A stretch of 64,000 nucleotides of DNA from the NCBI RefSeq assembly GCF_003610295.1, contig NZ_RAPV01000001.1, forward strand, positions 1,240,001 through 1,304,000. Reading direction: 5' to 3'. A model generated the notes under the pieces. The model saw nothing but the letters and a program-made list of their open reading frames with translations. It did no database searches and was not told where the DNA came from. Below are positions 30,879 through 40,519 of the stretch, in pieces. The translations under genes were made by a program, and so were the position numbers. The DNA is from Paraburkholderia sp. BL23I1N1. Its GTDB lineage: Bacteria > Pseudomonadota > Gammaproteobacteria > Burkholderiales > Burkholderiaceae. The first letter of the stretch is position 1, and each line of letters starts with the position of its first letter.

Positions 30879-31103
30879 GGCGGTTCCTTGATGTGTTGAC
30901 GTTCACAGTAACTGATATGTCAGATATTGGCAACAAAAAATTCAACCAGCACAATCGCGAAGTATGCATTAAGATCGCTCGCAAACGAGCTTCCAACGCA
31001 CATGAATTGGTTCCCGGCAAAGCGGCAGCAAGGTCATTGCGTCGCACCGCCTCTGCCGCGCGGCACGCAACCCGTGCCGTCGCCAATCGCAAAGAACACC
31101 ACC

Positions 31104-31607
31104 ATGCAACACCTGAAATACCTGACCGGCTACCCGCCGGCGCTGCAGGAAAAAGTCAGAAAGCTGATAGTCGAGGAGCAGCTGGGTCCTTATCTGGCGA
31201 AGCGGTACCCCGACACGCACGAGGTGCAAACAGACCGGGCCCTGTACGAGTACTGCGCGGATCTGAAGCGCGAACATCTTCGCAACGGTGCGCAAATCGA
31301 TAAAGTCGCCTACGACGGCAAGCTCGATGTCGTGCGCCACGCGCTCGGCCTGCACACGAGCATTTCGCGTGTGCAGGGCGGCAAACTGAAGGCGAAGAAG
31401 GAAATCCGCATTGCGTCGCTATTCAAGGACGCCGCGCCGGAATTTCTGAAGATGATCGTCGTGCATGAACTCGCGCATCTGAAAGAGAGCGATCACAACA
31501 AGGCGTTCTACCGCCTTTGCGAGTTCATGCAACCGGGCTACCACCAGATTGAATTTGATCTGCGCTTACATCTGACGTATCGCGATCTGAAGAAAAATCA
31601 GGCGTGA
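31104..31607 (+). CDS. YgjP-like metallopeptidase (DUF45, M48-related)
   Basis: 167 residues. The zinc motif HELAHLKESDHNKAFYRLCE (HExxH-like HELAH plus a downstream His) is that of YgjP/DUF45 proteins. The start MQHLKYLTGY at 31104 is preferred; the upstream 59 in-frame residues cover the divergent promoter region. Function of the family is unresolved; it is cytoplasmic, without a signal peptide. Confidence 0.85.
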   Translation: MQHLKYLTGYPPALQEKVRKLIVEEQLGPYLAKRYPDTHEVQTDRALYEYCADLKREHLRNGAQIDKVAYDGKLDVVRHALGLHTSISRVQGGKLKAKKEIRIASLFKDAAPEFLKMIVVHELAHLKESDHNKAFYRLCEFMQPGYHQIEFDLRLHLTYRDLKKNQA

Positions 31608-31664
31608 GCGGCAAGCGCCAGGAGTGGCGCTCGCCAACTGCAACGCGACACCGCAGCGACACCT

Positions 31665-33983
31665 TCAGGCAGCAACCGCATCGACCACCGCCGACTCCGT
31701 CAACAACACCGGAATCGACTTCGAGGTCGGCGTGCCCGCGCCATCGGCCACCGAAGAAAGCGGCACCAACGGATTGGTTTCCGGGTAGTAAGCGCCGAGG
31801 CATCCGCGCGGAATGTCGTACTCCACCAGCAGGAACCCGGCCGCGTGACGCTCGATCCCGTCGGCCCATACGCTTGTGATATCCACGCGCTGACCCGCAG
31901 CGAAACCCAGCATCGCAAGATCGTCCTTGTTGGCGAACAGCACGCGCCGCTGTCCATACACGCCGCGATAACGATCGTCGAGGCCGTAAATCGTCGTGTT
32001 GTACTGATCATGTGAACGCGTCGTCATCAAGGTCATCAGACGCTCGCCGTGCTCCGCGCGCGCCCGATGAATCGGCGTGTCGACGTCAATCGCGTGCACC
32101 AGGAATTGCGCCTTGCCGCTCGGCGTTTTCCAGATCCGCTCGCGCGAAGCCACACCCAGGTGAAAACCGCCTGGGTTCTTCAGCCGCTCGTTGTAGTCCT
32201 GGAAACCTTCGATCACCTGCGCAATGCCGTCGCGAATCAACGCATAGTCGGCGGCCTGGGCGAGCCAGTCGACCTTGCCGCTGCCGAGCGTGGCGTGCGC
32301 CATGCGCGCGACGATCGCAATCTCCGACAGCAGATTTTCCGAGGCCGGCTTGTTCATGCCGTACGAGATGTGCACCATGCTCATCGAATCCTCGACACTT
32401 ACGCCTTGCGCCACACCGTTTTGCAGATCGATTTCGGTGCGCCCGAGCGTCGGCAGAATCAGTGCGTCGCGGCCATGTACGAGGTGGCTGCGGTTCAGCT
32501 TGGTCGTGATGTGCACGGTCAGATCGCACGAACGCATCGCTTCCCACGTACGCGGTGTGTCCGGCGTCGCGATCGAGAAGTTGCCGCCGAGGCCGATGAA
32601 CACCTTCACCTTGCCGTCGAGCATCGCCTGGATCGTGTTGACGACGTCGAGCCCATGCTCGCGCGGCGGCTCGAAATCGTAGACTTCACCGAGCCGGTCG
32701 AGGAACGCCTGAGTCGGCCGTTCTTCAATGCCGACCGTGCGGTCGCCCTGCACATTCGAGTGTCCACGCACCGGGCACAAACCTGCGCCGCGACGGCCGA
32801 TATTGCCGCGCATCATCATCAGGTTCGACAGAATCTGCACCGTCGGCACAGAGTTCTTATGCTGCGTGAGGCCCATGCCCCACGTCGAAATCACCGCGCG
32901 GCCCTTCACGTAGATGTCGGCAAGCTTCAGCACGTCTTCAAACGGCACGCCCGATTCGGCGACGATGGCGTCCCAGCTTTCGGCACGCAAATCGTCGGCG
33001 AACGCGTCGAAGCCGACCGCGTGTTCGGCGATGAACGCGACGTCGAGCACACGCGCGAGACCGGAGGCCAACGCTTCGTCGTCGAGTTCGATCACGCGCT
33101 TGGCGACGCCCTTGATCAGCGCGAAATCGCCGCCGACTTTCGGCCGGATGAATACCGAGCTGATTTTCGTGCTGCCCATCGTGATCATCTCGACCGGATG
33201 CTGCGGGCTGGCAAAGCGCTCGAGTCCCCGTTCCTTGAGCGGATTGATCGACACAATGGTCGCGCCGCGCTTCGCGCACTCGCGTAGCTCGCCGAGCATC
33301 CGTGGATGGTTGGTCGCCGGATTCTGGCCGAAGATCAGGAGCGTGTCGGCGTGCTCGAAGTCGTCGAGCGTGACCGTGCCCTTGCCGATGCCGACCGTGT
33401 GCGGCAAGCCGCGGCTGGTCGCTTCGTGGCACATGTTCGAGCAATCGGGAAAATTGTTGGTGCCGTACATTCGCACGAACAACTGGTACAGAAAGGCGGC
33501 TTCGTTGCTGGCGCGGCCCGACGTGTAGAAGGCGGCGCTGTCGGGATTATCGAGCCGCTTCAGGTGAGCGGCGATCAGGTCGAAGGCTTCGTCCCAGCCG
33601 ATCGGCACGTAGCGGTCGCGCACGGTGTCGTAGACAAGCGGGTCGGTCAGGCGGCCGTGTTGTTCCAGTTCGAAATCCGACTGCGCCATCAGTTCTTCGA
33701 CCGTGTGTTGCTCGAAGAACGCCGGCGTCACGCGCTTGCTGGTTGCCTCGGCGGCCACCGCCTTGACGCCGTTCTCGCAGAACTCGAAGGTCGACGCATG
33801 CTCGCGATCCGGCCATGCGCACCCCGGGCAGTCGAAGCCGTCCGGCTGATTCTGCTTGAGCAGCATCCGGTAGTCGCCGCCTGTCACCTTTTCCTTGAGG
33901 AGGTTGATGGCGACGTATTTGAGGGCGCCCCAGCCGGCGGCGGGATGCGTATACGGTTCGATGCGAGCTTCGGGTTTCTTCAT
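31665..33983 (-). CDS. FdhF/YdeP-family molybdopterin oxidoreductase
   Basis: 772 residues. N-terminal GFDCPGCAWPD and FCENGVKAVAAEAT, GWDEAFDLIAAHL, SGRASNEAAFLYQLF, NMCHEATSRGLPHTVGIGKGTVTLDDFEHAD, GNIGRRGAGLCPVRGHSNVQGDRT and a C-terminal molydop-binding domain with SHDQYNTTIYGLDDRYRGVYG are characteristic of this formate-dehydrogenase-H-like group. Unlike FdhF it lacks an obvious 4Fe-4S cluster and selenocysteine. In E. coli YdeP has been linked to acid resistance; the substrate is unknown. The MKKPEARIEPY start matches the family. An FdhD or accessory subunit is not adjacent. Confidence 0.9.
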   Translation of the reverse strand: MKKPEARIEPYTHPAAGWGALKYVAINLLKEKVTGGDYRMLLKQNQPDGFDCPGCAWPDREHASTFEFCENGVKAVAAEATSKRVTPAFFEQHTVEELMAQSDFELEQHGRLTDPLVYDTVRDRYVPIGWDEAFDLIAAHLKRLDNPDSAAFYTSGRASNEAAFLYQLFVRMYGTNNFPDCSNMCHEATSRGLPHTVGIGKGTVTLDDFEHADTLLIFGQNPATNHPRMLGELRECAKRGATIVSINPLKERGLERFASPQHPVEMITMGSTKISSVFIRPKVGGDFALIKGVAKRVIELDDEALASGLARVLDVAFIAEHAVGFDAFADDLRAESWDAIVAESGVPFEDVLKLADIYVKGRAVISTWGMGLTQHKNSVPTVQILSNLMMMRGNIGRRGAGLCPVRGHSNVQGDRTVGIEERPTQAFLDRLGEVYDFEPPREHGLDVVNTIQAMLDGKVKVFIGLGGNFSIATPDTPRTWEAMRSCDLTVHITTKLNRSHLVHGRDALILPTLGRTEIDLQNGVAQGVSVEDSMSMVHISYGMNKPASENLLSEIAIVARMAHATLGSGKVDWLAQAADYALIRDGIAQVIEGFQDYNERLKNPGGFHLGVASRERIWKTPSGKAQFLVHAIDVDTPIHRARAEHGERLMTLMTTRSHDQYNTTIYGLDDRYRGVYGQRRVLFANKDDLAMLGFAAGQRVDITSVWADGIERHAAGFLLVEYDIPRGCLGAYYPETNPLVPLSSVADGAGTPTSKSIPVLLTESAVVDAVAA

Positions 33984-34162
33984 GATCTTGCCGCGGGATG
34001 TGGCTTGGGTGACTTGAGCGAGGCTTTTATGCCGATGCACAGAAGCCTACTGTGTTCCAAAAGCAGCGCAGCATACAGAAAATCGGAAAGGGAAGGGATA
34101 CAGTTGCGGGATATTTGTCATAGACTGGTGTTCCCGCCCACGCGTTTGTTCGAGCCCGGTCC

Positions 34163-35602
34163 TTGACACTGTACGAAAAACTCGCCGATGAAATGACCGA
34201 AGCCGTGCGCCGCGGCGTATTCGCGGCGGGCGAGCGGATTCCGTCGGTACGGCAGGCGAGCCAGCAGCATGGCGTTAGCATCAAGACCGTGCTGCACGCG
34301 TACGCATTGCTGGAAAGCCGGGGGATAGTCGAGACCCGTCCGCAGTCGGGCTATTTCGTGCGTGGTGACGTGGTGGCGGCGACGGCGGCCGCACTCAATG
34401 AGCCGCGTCTGAGCCGCCAGCCGGCGGCCCAAACACCGCCGGTGGCCGCCGCGGTCGACGTGAGCCGGCTCGTGCTGTCGACCCTGCGCAGCATCCGCGC
34501 GCACGACGCCGTGCCGCTCGGCTCGCCGTACCCCGATCCGTCACTGTTCCCATGGCGGCGCATCAACCAGTACGCGAACGCGATCGCCCGGCGCCACGCG
34601 AGCTGGAATCTGATCGACGACCTGCCGCCCGGCAATCCCGAGCTGATCCGACAGATCGCGCGGCGCTATGCCGAAAACGGCGTGCCGGTCGATCCGGACG
34701 AAATCGTCATCACGCTCGGCGCGACCGAGGCGATCAACCTCAGCTTGCAGGCAGTCGCCAAGCCGGGCGATACGGTCGCCGTCGAATCGCCCACTTACTA
34801 CGCGATGCTGCACGCCATCGAGCGTCTCGGCATGCGCGCCATCGAAGTGGCGACGCATCCGGTCCACGGCATCGATATCGAAGCGTTGGCTGAGATCATC
34901 GCCCGGCAGAAGATCGCCGCGTGCATGGTGATGCCGAACTTCCAGAATCCGCTCGGCTTCCAGATGCCGGACGCGCGCAAGCGGCAACTGGTCGAACTGC
35001 TCGCCGCGCACGAGATTCCCGCTATCGAGAACGATGTCTATCAGGAGCTGTACTTCGGCGAGGTGCGGCCGTCGACGTTGAAGAACTTCGATGCCAAGGG
35101 GCTGGTGCTGCATTGCGCGTCGTTTTCGAAAAGCCTGACCGCGTCGTACCGGATCGGTTGGGCGATGCCGGGGCGCTACCGCGCGCAGGTCGAGAAGTTG
35201 AAGTTTCTCAATACGCTGACTACGCCTTCGGTGCCGCAAGTCGCCGTTGCCGATTATCTTCGGCAGGACGGCTACGACCGGCATCTGCGGCATGTGCGCA
35301 AGCTCTACCGGCAGCAGGCGAGCATCATGATGGCGATGGTGCAGCGGTTCTTTCCGGCAGGCACGCGCATGTCGACGCCGCAAGGCGGGTACGTGCTGTG
35401 GGTGGAATTACCCGAACGGGTCGATTCGATGCGGCTCTATCAGGCGGCGCTCGCGCGCAGCATCACAATCGGGCCGGGCATGATGTTTTCGATGCGCGAC
35501 GATTTTCGCCATTTCATCCGGCTCAATTACAGCTATCCGTGGACGGCGCAGACCGAGGCGGCCTTGAAGACGCTGGGTGAACTGGTGGCGCAGATGGCTT
35601 GA
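34163..35602 (+). CDS. MocR-type regulator (GntR helix-turn-helix + aminotransferase)
   Basis: 479 residues: GntR winged-helix (about 1-70; [46 protein letters not shown]), a linker, then a fold-type I PLP domain with [18 protein letters not shown] and the lysine motif [14 protein letters not shown]. It is PdxR/MocR-like: a PLP- or amino-acid-sensing regulator rather than a true aminotransferase. The start is a TTG at 34163 ([11 protein letters not shown]), with no visible ribosome site; no better start exists. The gene is divergent from the YdeP-like oxidoreductase, which it may regulate. Confidence 0.88.
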   Translation: MTLYEKLADEMTEAVRRGVFAAGERIPSVRQASQQHGVSIKTVLHAYALLESRGIVETRPQSGYFVRGDVVAATAAALNEPRLSRQPAAQTPPVAAAVDVSRLVLSTLRSIRAHDAVPLGSPYPDPSLFPWRRINQYANAIARRHASWNLIDDLPPGNPELIRQIARRYAENGVPVDPDEIVITLGATEAINLSLQAVAKPGDTVAVESPTYYAMLHAIERLGMRAIEVATHPVHGIDIEALAEIIARQKIAACMVMPNFQNPLGFQMPDARKRQLVELLAAHEIPAIENDVYQELYFGEVRPSTLKNFDAKGLVLHCASFSKSLTASYRIGWAMPGRYRAQVEKLKFLNTLTTPSVPQVAVADYLRQDGYDRHLRHVRKLYRQQASIMMAMVQRFFPAGTRMSTPQGGYVLWVELPERVDSMRLYQAALARSITIGPGMMFSMRDDFRHFIRLNYSYPWTAQTEAALKTLGELVAQMA

Positions 35603-35661
35603 TAGGTCCTTGGGAAAGCGACGAAAGCAAAAAGAGCGACAAGAGCGAGGAGACATTCACG

Positions 35662-35970
35662 ATGGAAGACGACGATCTCGATCCGGTGCTCGTGGCCGTG
35701 CTGGCGCAGTTGTGGCGCGCGTATCAGGAAACGCCTGGCGGCGCGTGGTCGCTCGCCAAGCTTTCCAAGCAGGCGAACGTGCCGATGAGCGGCCTGCGGC
35801 GGCAGTTGACGGCGCTGGTCGACGGCGGCCTGGTGGATACCACCTTCAACGAGGAAGGCACGGGCACGGCGCGCTTAAGCGAGATCGGCCTGGGCTTGTG
35901 TGCGGAATTGTTCGGCGAAGACGGTCCGCCCGACGATGAGCAGGCGGACCCGCCGCCACAGGTTCACTGA
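35662..35970 (+). CDS. Small winged-helix DNA-binding protein
   Basis: 102 residues, acidic ends with a helix-turn-helix core: [71 protein letters not shown], which reads as a MarR/ArsR-like wing. GAGGAG is 9 bp upstream of the ATG at 35662. It follows the MocR gene by 60 bp in the same direction and may be co-transcribed. In relatives such proteins sit near formate-dehydrogenase-like genes. Targets unknown. Confidence 0.75.
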   Translation: MEDDDLDPVLVAVLAQLWRAYQETPGGAWSLAKLSKQANVPMSGLRRQLTALVDGGLVDTTFNEEGTGTARLSEIGLGLCAELFGEDGPPDDEQADPPPQVH

Positions 35971-36078
35971 ATTGCGTTGCGGCTGAGTCCGGCGCGAGGG
36001 CGACCGTTGCCCCCTCGCGTGTTTCCCGGCGGCCGGCGGCCGCGTCATGCCTCTGCCGCGACCGCTCCGCCTGTGGTC

Positions 36079-36828
36079 TTAAAGCTGGCTCATACCGCCA
36101 TCGGCGATGATTTCCGTGCCGACGATAAAGGCCGACTCCGGCGCCGCCAGGTGCAGCACCGTCGAGGCGATCTCCTCCGGCGTGCCGAAGCGCCCGGCCG
36201 GAATCTGGCTGAGAATCTGCGCGGCGGTTGCTTCGAGCGTAGCGGCGTCGAGACCGAGCTTGCCGTACAGCGGCGTTTGCACCGGTCCCGGACTCACGAC
36301 GTTGACGCGCACACCCAGGGGCAGCAATTCCGACGACAACGTCCTGGCCAGCGAGATCACCGCCGCCTTGCTCGCGGCATAGACCGAGGAGGCCGGCATG
36401 CCGATACGCGCGTTGATCGAACCGTTGATGACGATCGAAGCGCCACGATTGAGCAAGGGCAGCAGCGACTGGATCTGGAAGTAGGCGCCTTTGACATTCG
36501 TGTTGAACATCGCGTCCCAGAAGGCTTCGTCGACATCCGGGAAGGCGGCGAACTTCGCGGTGCCGGCGTTCACAAACACCGCATCGAGCCGGATACCGGC
36601 GGCGCTGATTGCTGCCGCCAGTTCGCGCGCCGAAGCGATCGAGCCGGCGTCGTTACGCACGGCGATAGCGTTGGCGCCGAGTGCCGCCTTCGCGGTTTCG
36701 AGCGCGTCAGCGTCGCGGCCGGTAATGACGACACGGGCGCCTTCGTCGGCAAACGCCTTCGCGGTTGCAAAGCCGATACCGCTGCTGCCGCCGGTGACGA
36801 GAACCGATTTACCTTGGAAGCGAGTCAT
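36079..36828 (-). CDS. Short-chain dehydrogenase/reductase
   Basis: 249 residues: NAD(P)-binding VLVTGGSSGIGFATAKAF, VNAGTAKF, the catalytic Ser in VINGSINAR and YAASKAA (YxxxK), plus C-terminal SPGPVQTPLYGKLG and FIVGTEIIADGGMSQL; a classical SDR. GGAG lies 7 bp upstream of the ATG at 36828, so the much longer open frame is discarded. A perfect 25-bp palindrome 85 bp upstream is probably its operator. Substrate unknown; this subgroup is often under TetR control. Confidence 0.9.
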   Translation of the reverse strand: MTRFQGKSVLVTGGSSGIGFATAKAFADEGARVVITGRDADALETAKAALGANAIAVRNDAGSIASARELAAAISAAGIRLDAVFVNAGTAKFAAFPDVDEAFWDAMFNTNVKGAYFQIQSLLPLLNRGASIVINGSINARIGMPASSVYAASKAAVISLARTLSSELLPLGVRVNVVSPGPVQTPLYGKLGLDAATLEATAAQILSQIPAGRFGTPEEIASTVLHLAAPESAFIVGTEIIADGGMSQL

Positions 36829-36912
36829 TTTGTTTCTCCGAAAGAGTGTTACGGGTTGGTGTAAGTGATATTGCGCTTGCGCTGAGCGCTTGCCGTACCA
36901 CTTTGTCGATGT

Positions 36913-36937
36913 ACATGTTCGATAGTATCGAACATGT
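36913..36937. promoter_or_regulatory. Perfect 25-bp palindromic operator
   Basis: Two 12-bp arms, ACATGTTCGATA and TATCGAACATGT, flank a single G. The length and symmetry fit a TetR-family operator. It lies 85 bp upstream of the SDR start and 67 bp before the -35 of the divergent binding-protein promoter. No TetR gene is adjacent. Confidence 0.75.
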
Positions 36938-37003
36938 TTTATGGGTACCAAAATAAGTATTTCGTTATGGGCGAGATAACTGAAAATAATTTTTCCGCTG
37001 AAA

Positions 37004-37031
37004 TTGACCTTCGAATATGGCCCCCTATGCT
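37004..37031 (+). promoter_or_regulatory. Promoter of the BMP binding-protein gene
   Basis: TTGACC (37004-37009), 16-bp spacer, TATGCT (37026-37031). The predicted transcript would begin at the foot of a GC hairpin (GCCCGGG / CCCGGGC, 37040-37058), which may stabilise or control the leader. Confidence 0.6.
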
Positions 37032-37096
37032 GGAGCTTCGCCCGGGGCAGTCCCGGGCGTTGTGGCCGGCACCTGGAAACCAACTTCGGAGAATTC

Positions 37097-38227
37097 ATGA
37101 AAGCAACGCTGGCGCGAGTGCGGCATCACTCATTGCGCATCAAAACCGTGCGGACCCTTCTCGCCGCAGCGCTTGGCGCGTCCCTCGCGTTTGCCGCCGG
37201 AGCGGCGGCCGCCGCGAGCACGCAGCCGCTCGGCATCGCCTTCGTCTACCTCGGTAATCCGGGCGACGCCGGCTGGACCTACGCCCACGAGCAGGGCGTG
37301 AAAGAGGTCGAGGCGAAATTCGGCGACAAGATCAAGGTGACGCGCGTCGAGAACGTGCCGGAGTCGGCGGATTCGGAGCGCGTGTTTCGCGATCTGGCGT
37401 CCAAAGGCAACAAGATCGTGGTCGGCTCGAGCTTCGGCTTCCAGGATTTCGAACTGAAGGTCGCCAAAGACTTCCCGGACGCCGTGTTCGAACATGCAAC
37501 CGGCTACAAGAAGGCCGCCAACTTCGCCACCTATGACGTGCGGACCTACCAGAGCGCCTACCTGGCCGGGCTGGTCGCCGGTTATACGACGAAGTCCAAC
37601 ACGCTCGGCTTTGTCGGCTCGGTGCCGGTGCCGGAGGTGGTGCGCAACATCAACGCGTTCACGATGGGCGCGCGCTCGGTCAACCCGAACGCGCGCGTGA
37701 AGGTGGTGTGGATCAACAGCTGGTTCGATCCGGGCCGCGAAAAGCAGGCCGCCGAGACGCTGATCGGCCAGGGCGCCGACGTGCTGATCCAGAACACCGA
37801 TTCGACGGCGACGATGCAGACGGCCGAGCAGAAGAAAGTGCATGCATTCGGTTGGGACTCCGACATGAAGAAGTTCGGGCCGAACGCGCAGCTCGGCGCA
37901 TGTGTGAGCAACTGGGGCGTGTATTACACGCATCTGGTGGAGCAGGTGATGGCGGGTACCTGGAGCAATTCGCCGGTGTGGTGGGGGCTGAAAGAGAAAG
38001 CGATCGATCTGGCCGACATCAACACGGACGCGGTGTCGCCGGCGGCGCAAAAGGCGTTGAACCAGAAGCGTGACGACATCATCTCGGGCAAGTTCAATCC
38101 GTTTGCCGGTCCGATCGCGGATCAGTCCGGCGTGGTGAAGGTCGCCGCGGGCAAGTCGTTGAGCGACGTGGAACTGCTGCGTTTGAACTGGTTCGTGCAA
38201 GGCGTGGATGGTTCGCTGCCGAAGTAA
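37097..38227 (+). CDS. BMP-family ABC transporter substrate-binding protein
   Basis: 376 residues with a signal peptide ending near AAAAAS|TQPLGIAFVYLGNPGDAGWTYAHEQG. The BMP (PnrA/Med-like) fold is shown by FEHATGYKKAANFATYDVRTYQSAYLAGLVAG, GSVPVPEVVRNINAFTMGA and TDSTATMQTAEQ. Members bind nucleosides or purines. GGAG is 6 bp upstream of the ATG at 37097. It is followed 49 bp later by a nucleoside deaminase gene, supporting a purine role; the partner ATPase and permeases are not in this window. Confidence 0.9.
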   Translation: MKATLARVRHHSLRIKTVRTLLAAALGASLAFAAGAAAAASTQPLGIAFVYLGNPGDAGWTYAHEQGVKEVEAKFGDKIKVTRVENVPESADSERVFRDLASKGNKIVVGSSFGFQDFELKVAKDFPDAVFEHATGYKKAANFATYDVRTYQSAYLAGLVAGYTTKSNTLGFVGSVPVPEVVRNINAFTMGARSVNPNARVKVVWINSWFDPGREKQAAETLIGQGADVLIQNTDSTATMQTAEQKKVHAFGWDSDMKKFGPNAQLGACVSNWGVYYTHLVEQVMAGTWSNSPVWWGLKEKAIDLADINTDAVSPAAQKALNQKRDDIISGKFNPFAGPIADQSGVVKVAAGKSLSDVELLRLNWFVQGVDGSLPK

Positions 38228-38276
38228 CGAATTGCCTGGTTTGCCTAGCTATTATTAAAGTTAAAGGAGATCGCCC

Positions 38277-38825
38277 GTGAGTCTTACCGTCCCGAACAAT
38301 GCCGGCGCTGCAGGCGCGGCGGCAAGCTATCCGCCGCAGGGTTTATCGCCGACGCCGGAGCAGATCGTACGGCATCTGCGGCATTCGAGCAGGGTGGCCG
38401 AACGGGCGACCCTGCTGGGGCACCATCCGTTCGGCGCGGTGCTGATCGGTCCGGATCAGGAGACCGTGTTGATGGAGCAGGGCAACGTCGACACGGTCAA
38501 TCACGCCGAGTCGGTGCTGGCGCGCGTGGCGGCGTTGAATTTCACGCCCGAGTACTTGTGGAGTTGCACGTTGTACACATCGGTCGAGCCTTGCTGCATG
38601 TGTGCCGGCACGATGCATTGGGCCAACATCGGCCGTGTCGTGTTTGGCATGACCGAGAAGCGCCTGCTGGAGGCGACCGGCGATCATGCCGAGAATCCGA
38701 CCATGAGCGTGGATTGCCGGTACGTGTTCGACCACTGCCAGAAGCCCGTCGAGGTCATCGGCCCGGTGGTCGAGGTGGAAGAGGAGGTGATGGCAGTACA
38801 GCGGCGGTTCTGGAGTGGCAGGTAA
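38277..38825 (+). CDS. Nucleoside/guanine deaminase (cytidine deaminase-like zinc enzyme)
   Basis: 182 residues, CDA-fold: zinc ligands and catalytic Glu in NHAESVLA and the PCxxC motif in SVEPCCMCAGTMHWANIGRVVFGM. This is the guanine deaminase / tRNA-adenosine deaminase-like group; the purine-binding-protein neighbour favours a free base or nucleoside substrate. A GTG start with AAAGGAG 7 bp upstream is clear. An N-terminal tail of about 25 residues is Ala/Gly/Pro-rich. Confidence 0.88.
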   Translation: MSLTVPNNAGAAGAAASYPPQGLSPTPEQIVRHLRHSSRVAERATLLGHHPFGAVLIGPDQETVLMEQGNVDTVNHAESVLARVAALNFTPEYLWSCTLYTSVEPCCMCAGTMHWANIGRVVFGMTEKRLLEATGDHAENPTMSVDCRYVFDHCQKPVEVIGPVVEVEEEVMAVQRRFWSGR

Positions 38826-38827
38826 CG

Positions 38828-39391
38828 CTATTGCGTTTCCGCCGGCGCGAGCATAGCCAGTCCGCAAAACCAGTCGCCGCCGTGTGGCTGATATTTCCAC
38901 CGACCCGCGTTCTCCTTGAGCACTGTCGAACACTGGTCATTCATCACGATCCCGGGATTCGCCGGGGTGCATCGAAGCATCGCGGTCTCGGTCTGTTGTA
39001 GCGCGGGCATCACCGCCTTACGCTGCGGGTCCGGTTCGGCGCGTCCATCCGGCCTCTCCACGGTTCCCGTTCGCATGCTTTCGATCAACCGTTGCAGTTC
39101 TTCGATCCGCGTCGCATACCACGTCCCCAGACACGCCGCATCGCGGCAATTCGCTTCCCGCCACGCCCACTTGCTGTCACTGTCGGTGAGGAAAGCGCGA
39201 CGGTTGATGACTCGCCGCCGTGCTTTCCAGTACAGTTGCCCCAGCGTGTCATCGAGCTTCGAAAGCGCGGGGTCGTTGCAGATCATCCGTTCGGTGAGCG
39301 AGCGTCCCCTGTTGCAATCGAAGCTGGTAGCGTGAGCGGACAGATGCGTCAGCATCAGTGCGGCGGCAAAGATTGGGCGGAAATTTTTCAT
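38828..39391 (-). CDS. LprI-like (DUF1311) periplasmic protein
   Basis: 187 residues with a signal peptide (MKNFRPIFAAALMLTHLSAHA|TSFDCNRGRS). The motif FDCNRGRSLTERMICNDPALSKLDDTLGQLYWKARR, with its paired cysteines, and the later NCRDAACLGTWYATRIEELQRL are typical of the lysozyme inhibitor LprI N-terminal/DUF1311 family. The start at 39391 gives a proper signal peptide. Convergent with the deaminase gene, only 2 bp apart. Lysozyme inhibition is a family-based guess. Confidence 0.8.
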   Translation of the reverse strand: MKNFRPIFAAALMLTHLSAHATSFDCNRGRSLTERMICNDPALSKLDDTLGQLYWKARRRVINRRAFLTDSDSKWAWREANCRDAACLGTWYATRIEELQRLIESMRTGTVERPDGRAEPDPQRKAVMPALQQTETAMLRCTPANPGIVMNDQCSTVLKENAGRWKYQPHGGDWFCGLAMLAPAETQ

Positions 39392-39561
39392 GGTGGTCCC
39401 GGCAGTGCATGGATTTTTCATGCAAGGGATGATCGGCCGAGTCACCGGAAAACAGACGCCCGAGAACAGCGTGAATTCGGGTAGGTGATTACGAAATCTT
39501 GCCTTGCGCGGGCCGCGGAAAGGAGTGGGCACCCAGGCGGAACGTGAAAACGGGAGAACGA

Positions 39562-40260
39562 ATGAAACAACACCTCGTGCCATGGCTTTACGCGGCGGCC
39601 GGTTTGCTGGCGCTGCCGGCAGTGGCTTCTGCGCAGTCGCAGGCTTACACGAACAGCTCGGTCAACGTACGCGCCGGGCCGGCTCCGGATTACCCGATCG
39701 TGACGCAGTTGCCGGGTGGCGTCCCGCTTACGGTGATGGGTTGCATCAGCAATTACCAATGGTGTGACGTTGCCGCTCCGAACCTGCGCGGTTGGGTCTA
39801 TGCGGCGCGGCTCAGCTATCCCTATCAAGGCAGCAATGTGCCGGTGATGAACTACGGCACGGTGATCGGGCTGCCGATTGTGACGTTTTCGATTGGCACT
39901 TACTGGGGCAACTACTATCGGGGACGGCCGTGGTACAGCCAGCAATCCCGCTGGGCGCATCATCATCGGCCGCCGCCGCCGAGACCCGGTGCCGGACGGC
40001 CACCAGAGGGCCGTCCGCCAGGAGGGCCGCCGCCGGGGAACGTGGGCGGTCGGCCACCGGGCGGTCAGCAGCCGGGTAATCCAGGCGGGCGTCCACCAGG
40101 TAGCCAGCGACCGGGTAATCCGGGCGGCCGGCCGCCGGGCAATGCAGGCGGGCGCCCACCAGGCGGCCAGCAGCCAGGTAATCCGGGTGGACGTCCACCC
40201 GGCAATGGGGGCAGTCGACCACCGGGGAACACGAGCGGTCGTCCATCAGGCGGGCAGTAG
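39562..40260 (+). CDS. Secreted SH3-domain protein with Pro/Gly-rich repeat tail, probably prematurely stopped
   Basis: 232 residues as read: signal peptide (MKQHLVPWLYAAAGLLALPAVASA|QS), a bacterial SH3 domain (AYTNSSVNVRAGPAPDYPIVTQLPGGVPLTVMGCISNYQWCDVAAPNLRGWVYAARLSY) and a tail of PGNPGGRPPG-type decapeptide repeats. GGGAG precedes the ATG. The final TAG (40258-40260) stands where earlier repeats have CAG, and the same frame stays open beyond it with one more repeat-like unit and an Arg/His-rich end to a TAA near 40464. A C-to-T nonsense change is therefore likely. Envelope location; function unknown. Confidence 0.82.
   Translation: MKQHLVPWLYAAAGLLALPAVASAQSQAYTNSSVNVRAGPAPDYPIVTQLPGGVPLTVMGCISNYQWCDVAAPNLRGWVYAARLSYPYQGSNVPVMNYGTVIGLPIVTFSIGTYWGNYYRGRPWYSQQSRWAHHHRPPPPRPGAGRPPEGRPPGGPPPGNVGGRPPGGQQPGNPGGRPPGSQRPGNPGGRPPGNAGGRPPGGQQPGNPGGRPPGNGGSRPPGNTSGRPSGGQ
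40040..40260 (+). repeat. Degenerate 30-bp coding repeats (PGNPGGRPPG)
   Basis: Tandem imperfect ~30-bp units in the tail of the SH3 protein; they are coding repeats, not a CRISPR array. Confidence 0.7.
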
Positions 40261-40519
40261 CCGGGCAATGCCGGTGGTCATCCACCGGAAGGTCGGCAAC
40301 GCGGCGGAAATAACCGCTCTCATGGCGGGTCTCGCCGCGACCACCGCGACCACCGAATCCGCCGTGTTAATGATGTTGCCGCTTCATTAGTTGACCGGAT
40401 GGTCGGCCGGATCATGCGCTTTGTGCGCTATGCATCACGATTAAAGTACGCCGGTCTCGCGTAAACCCCGGTGTGCCGCGTACACTAACTTGCCGATGTG
40501 GGGGTTAGGGGGCGCACAG

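Noticed and set aside
40000..40260. Regular ~30-bp repeats as a possible CRISPR array
   Set aside because: Units are contiguous, without unique spacers, and keep the reading frame of the SH3 protein.
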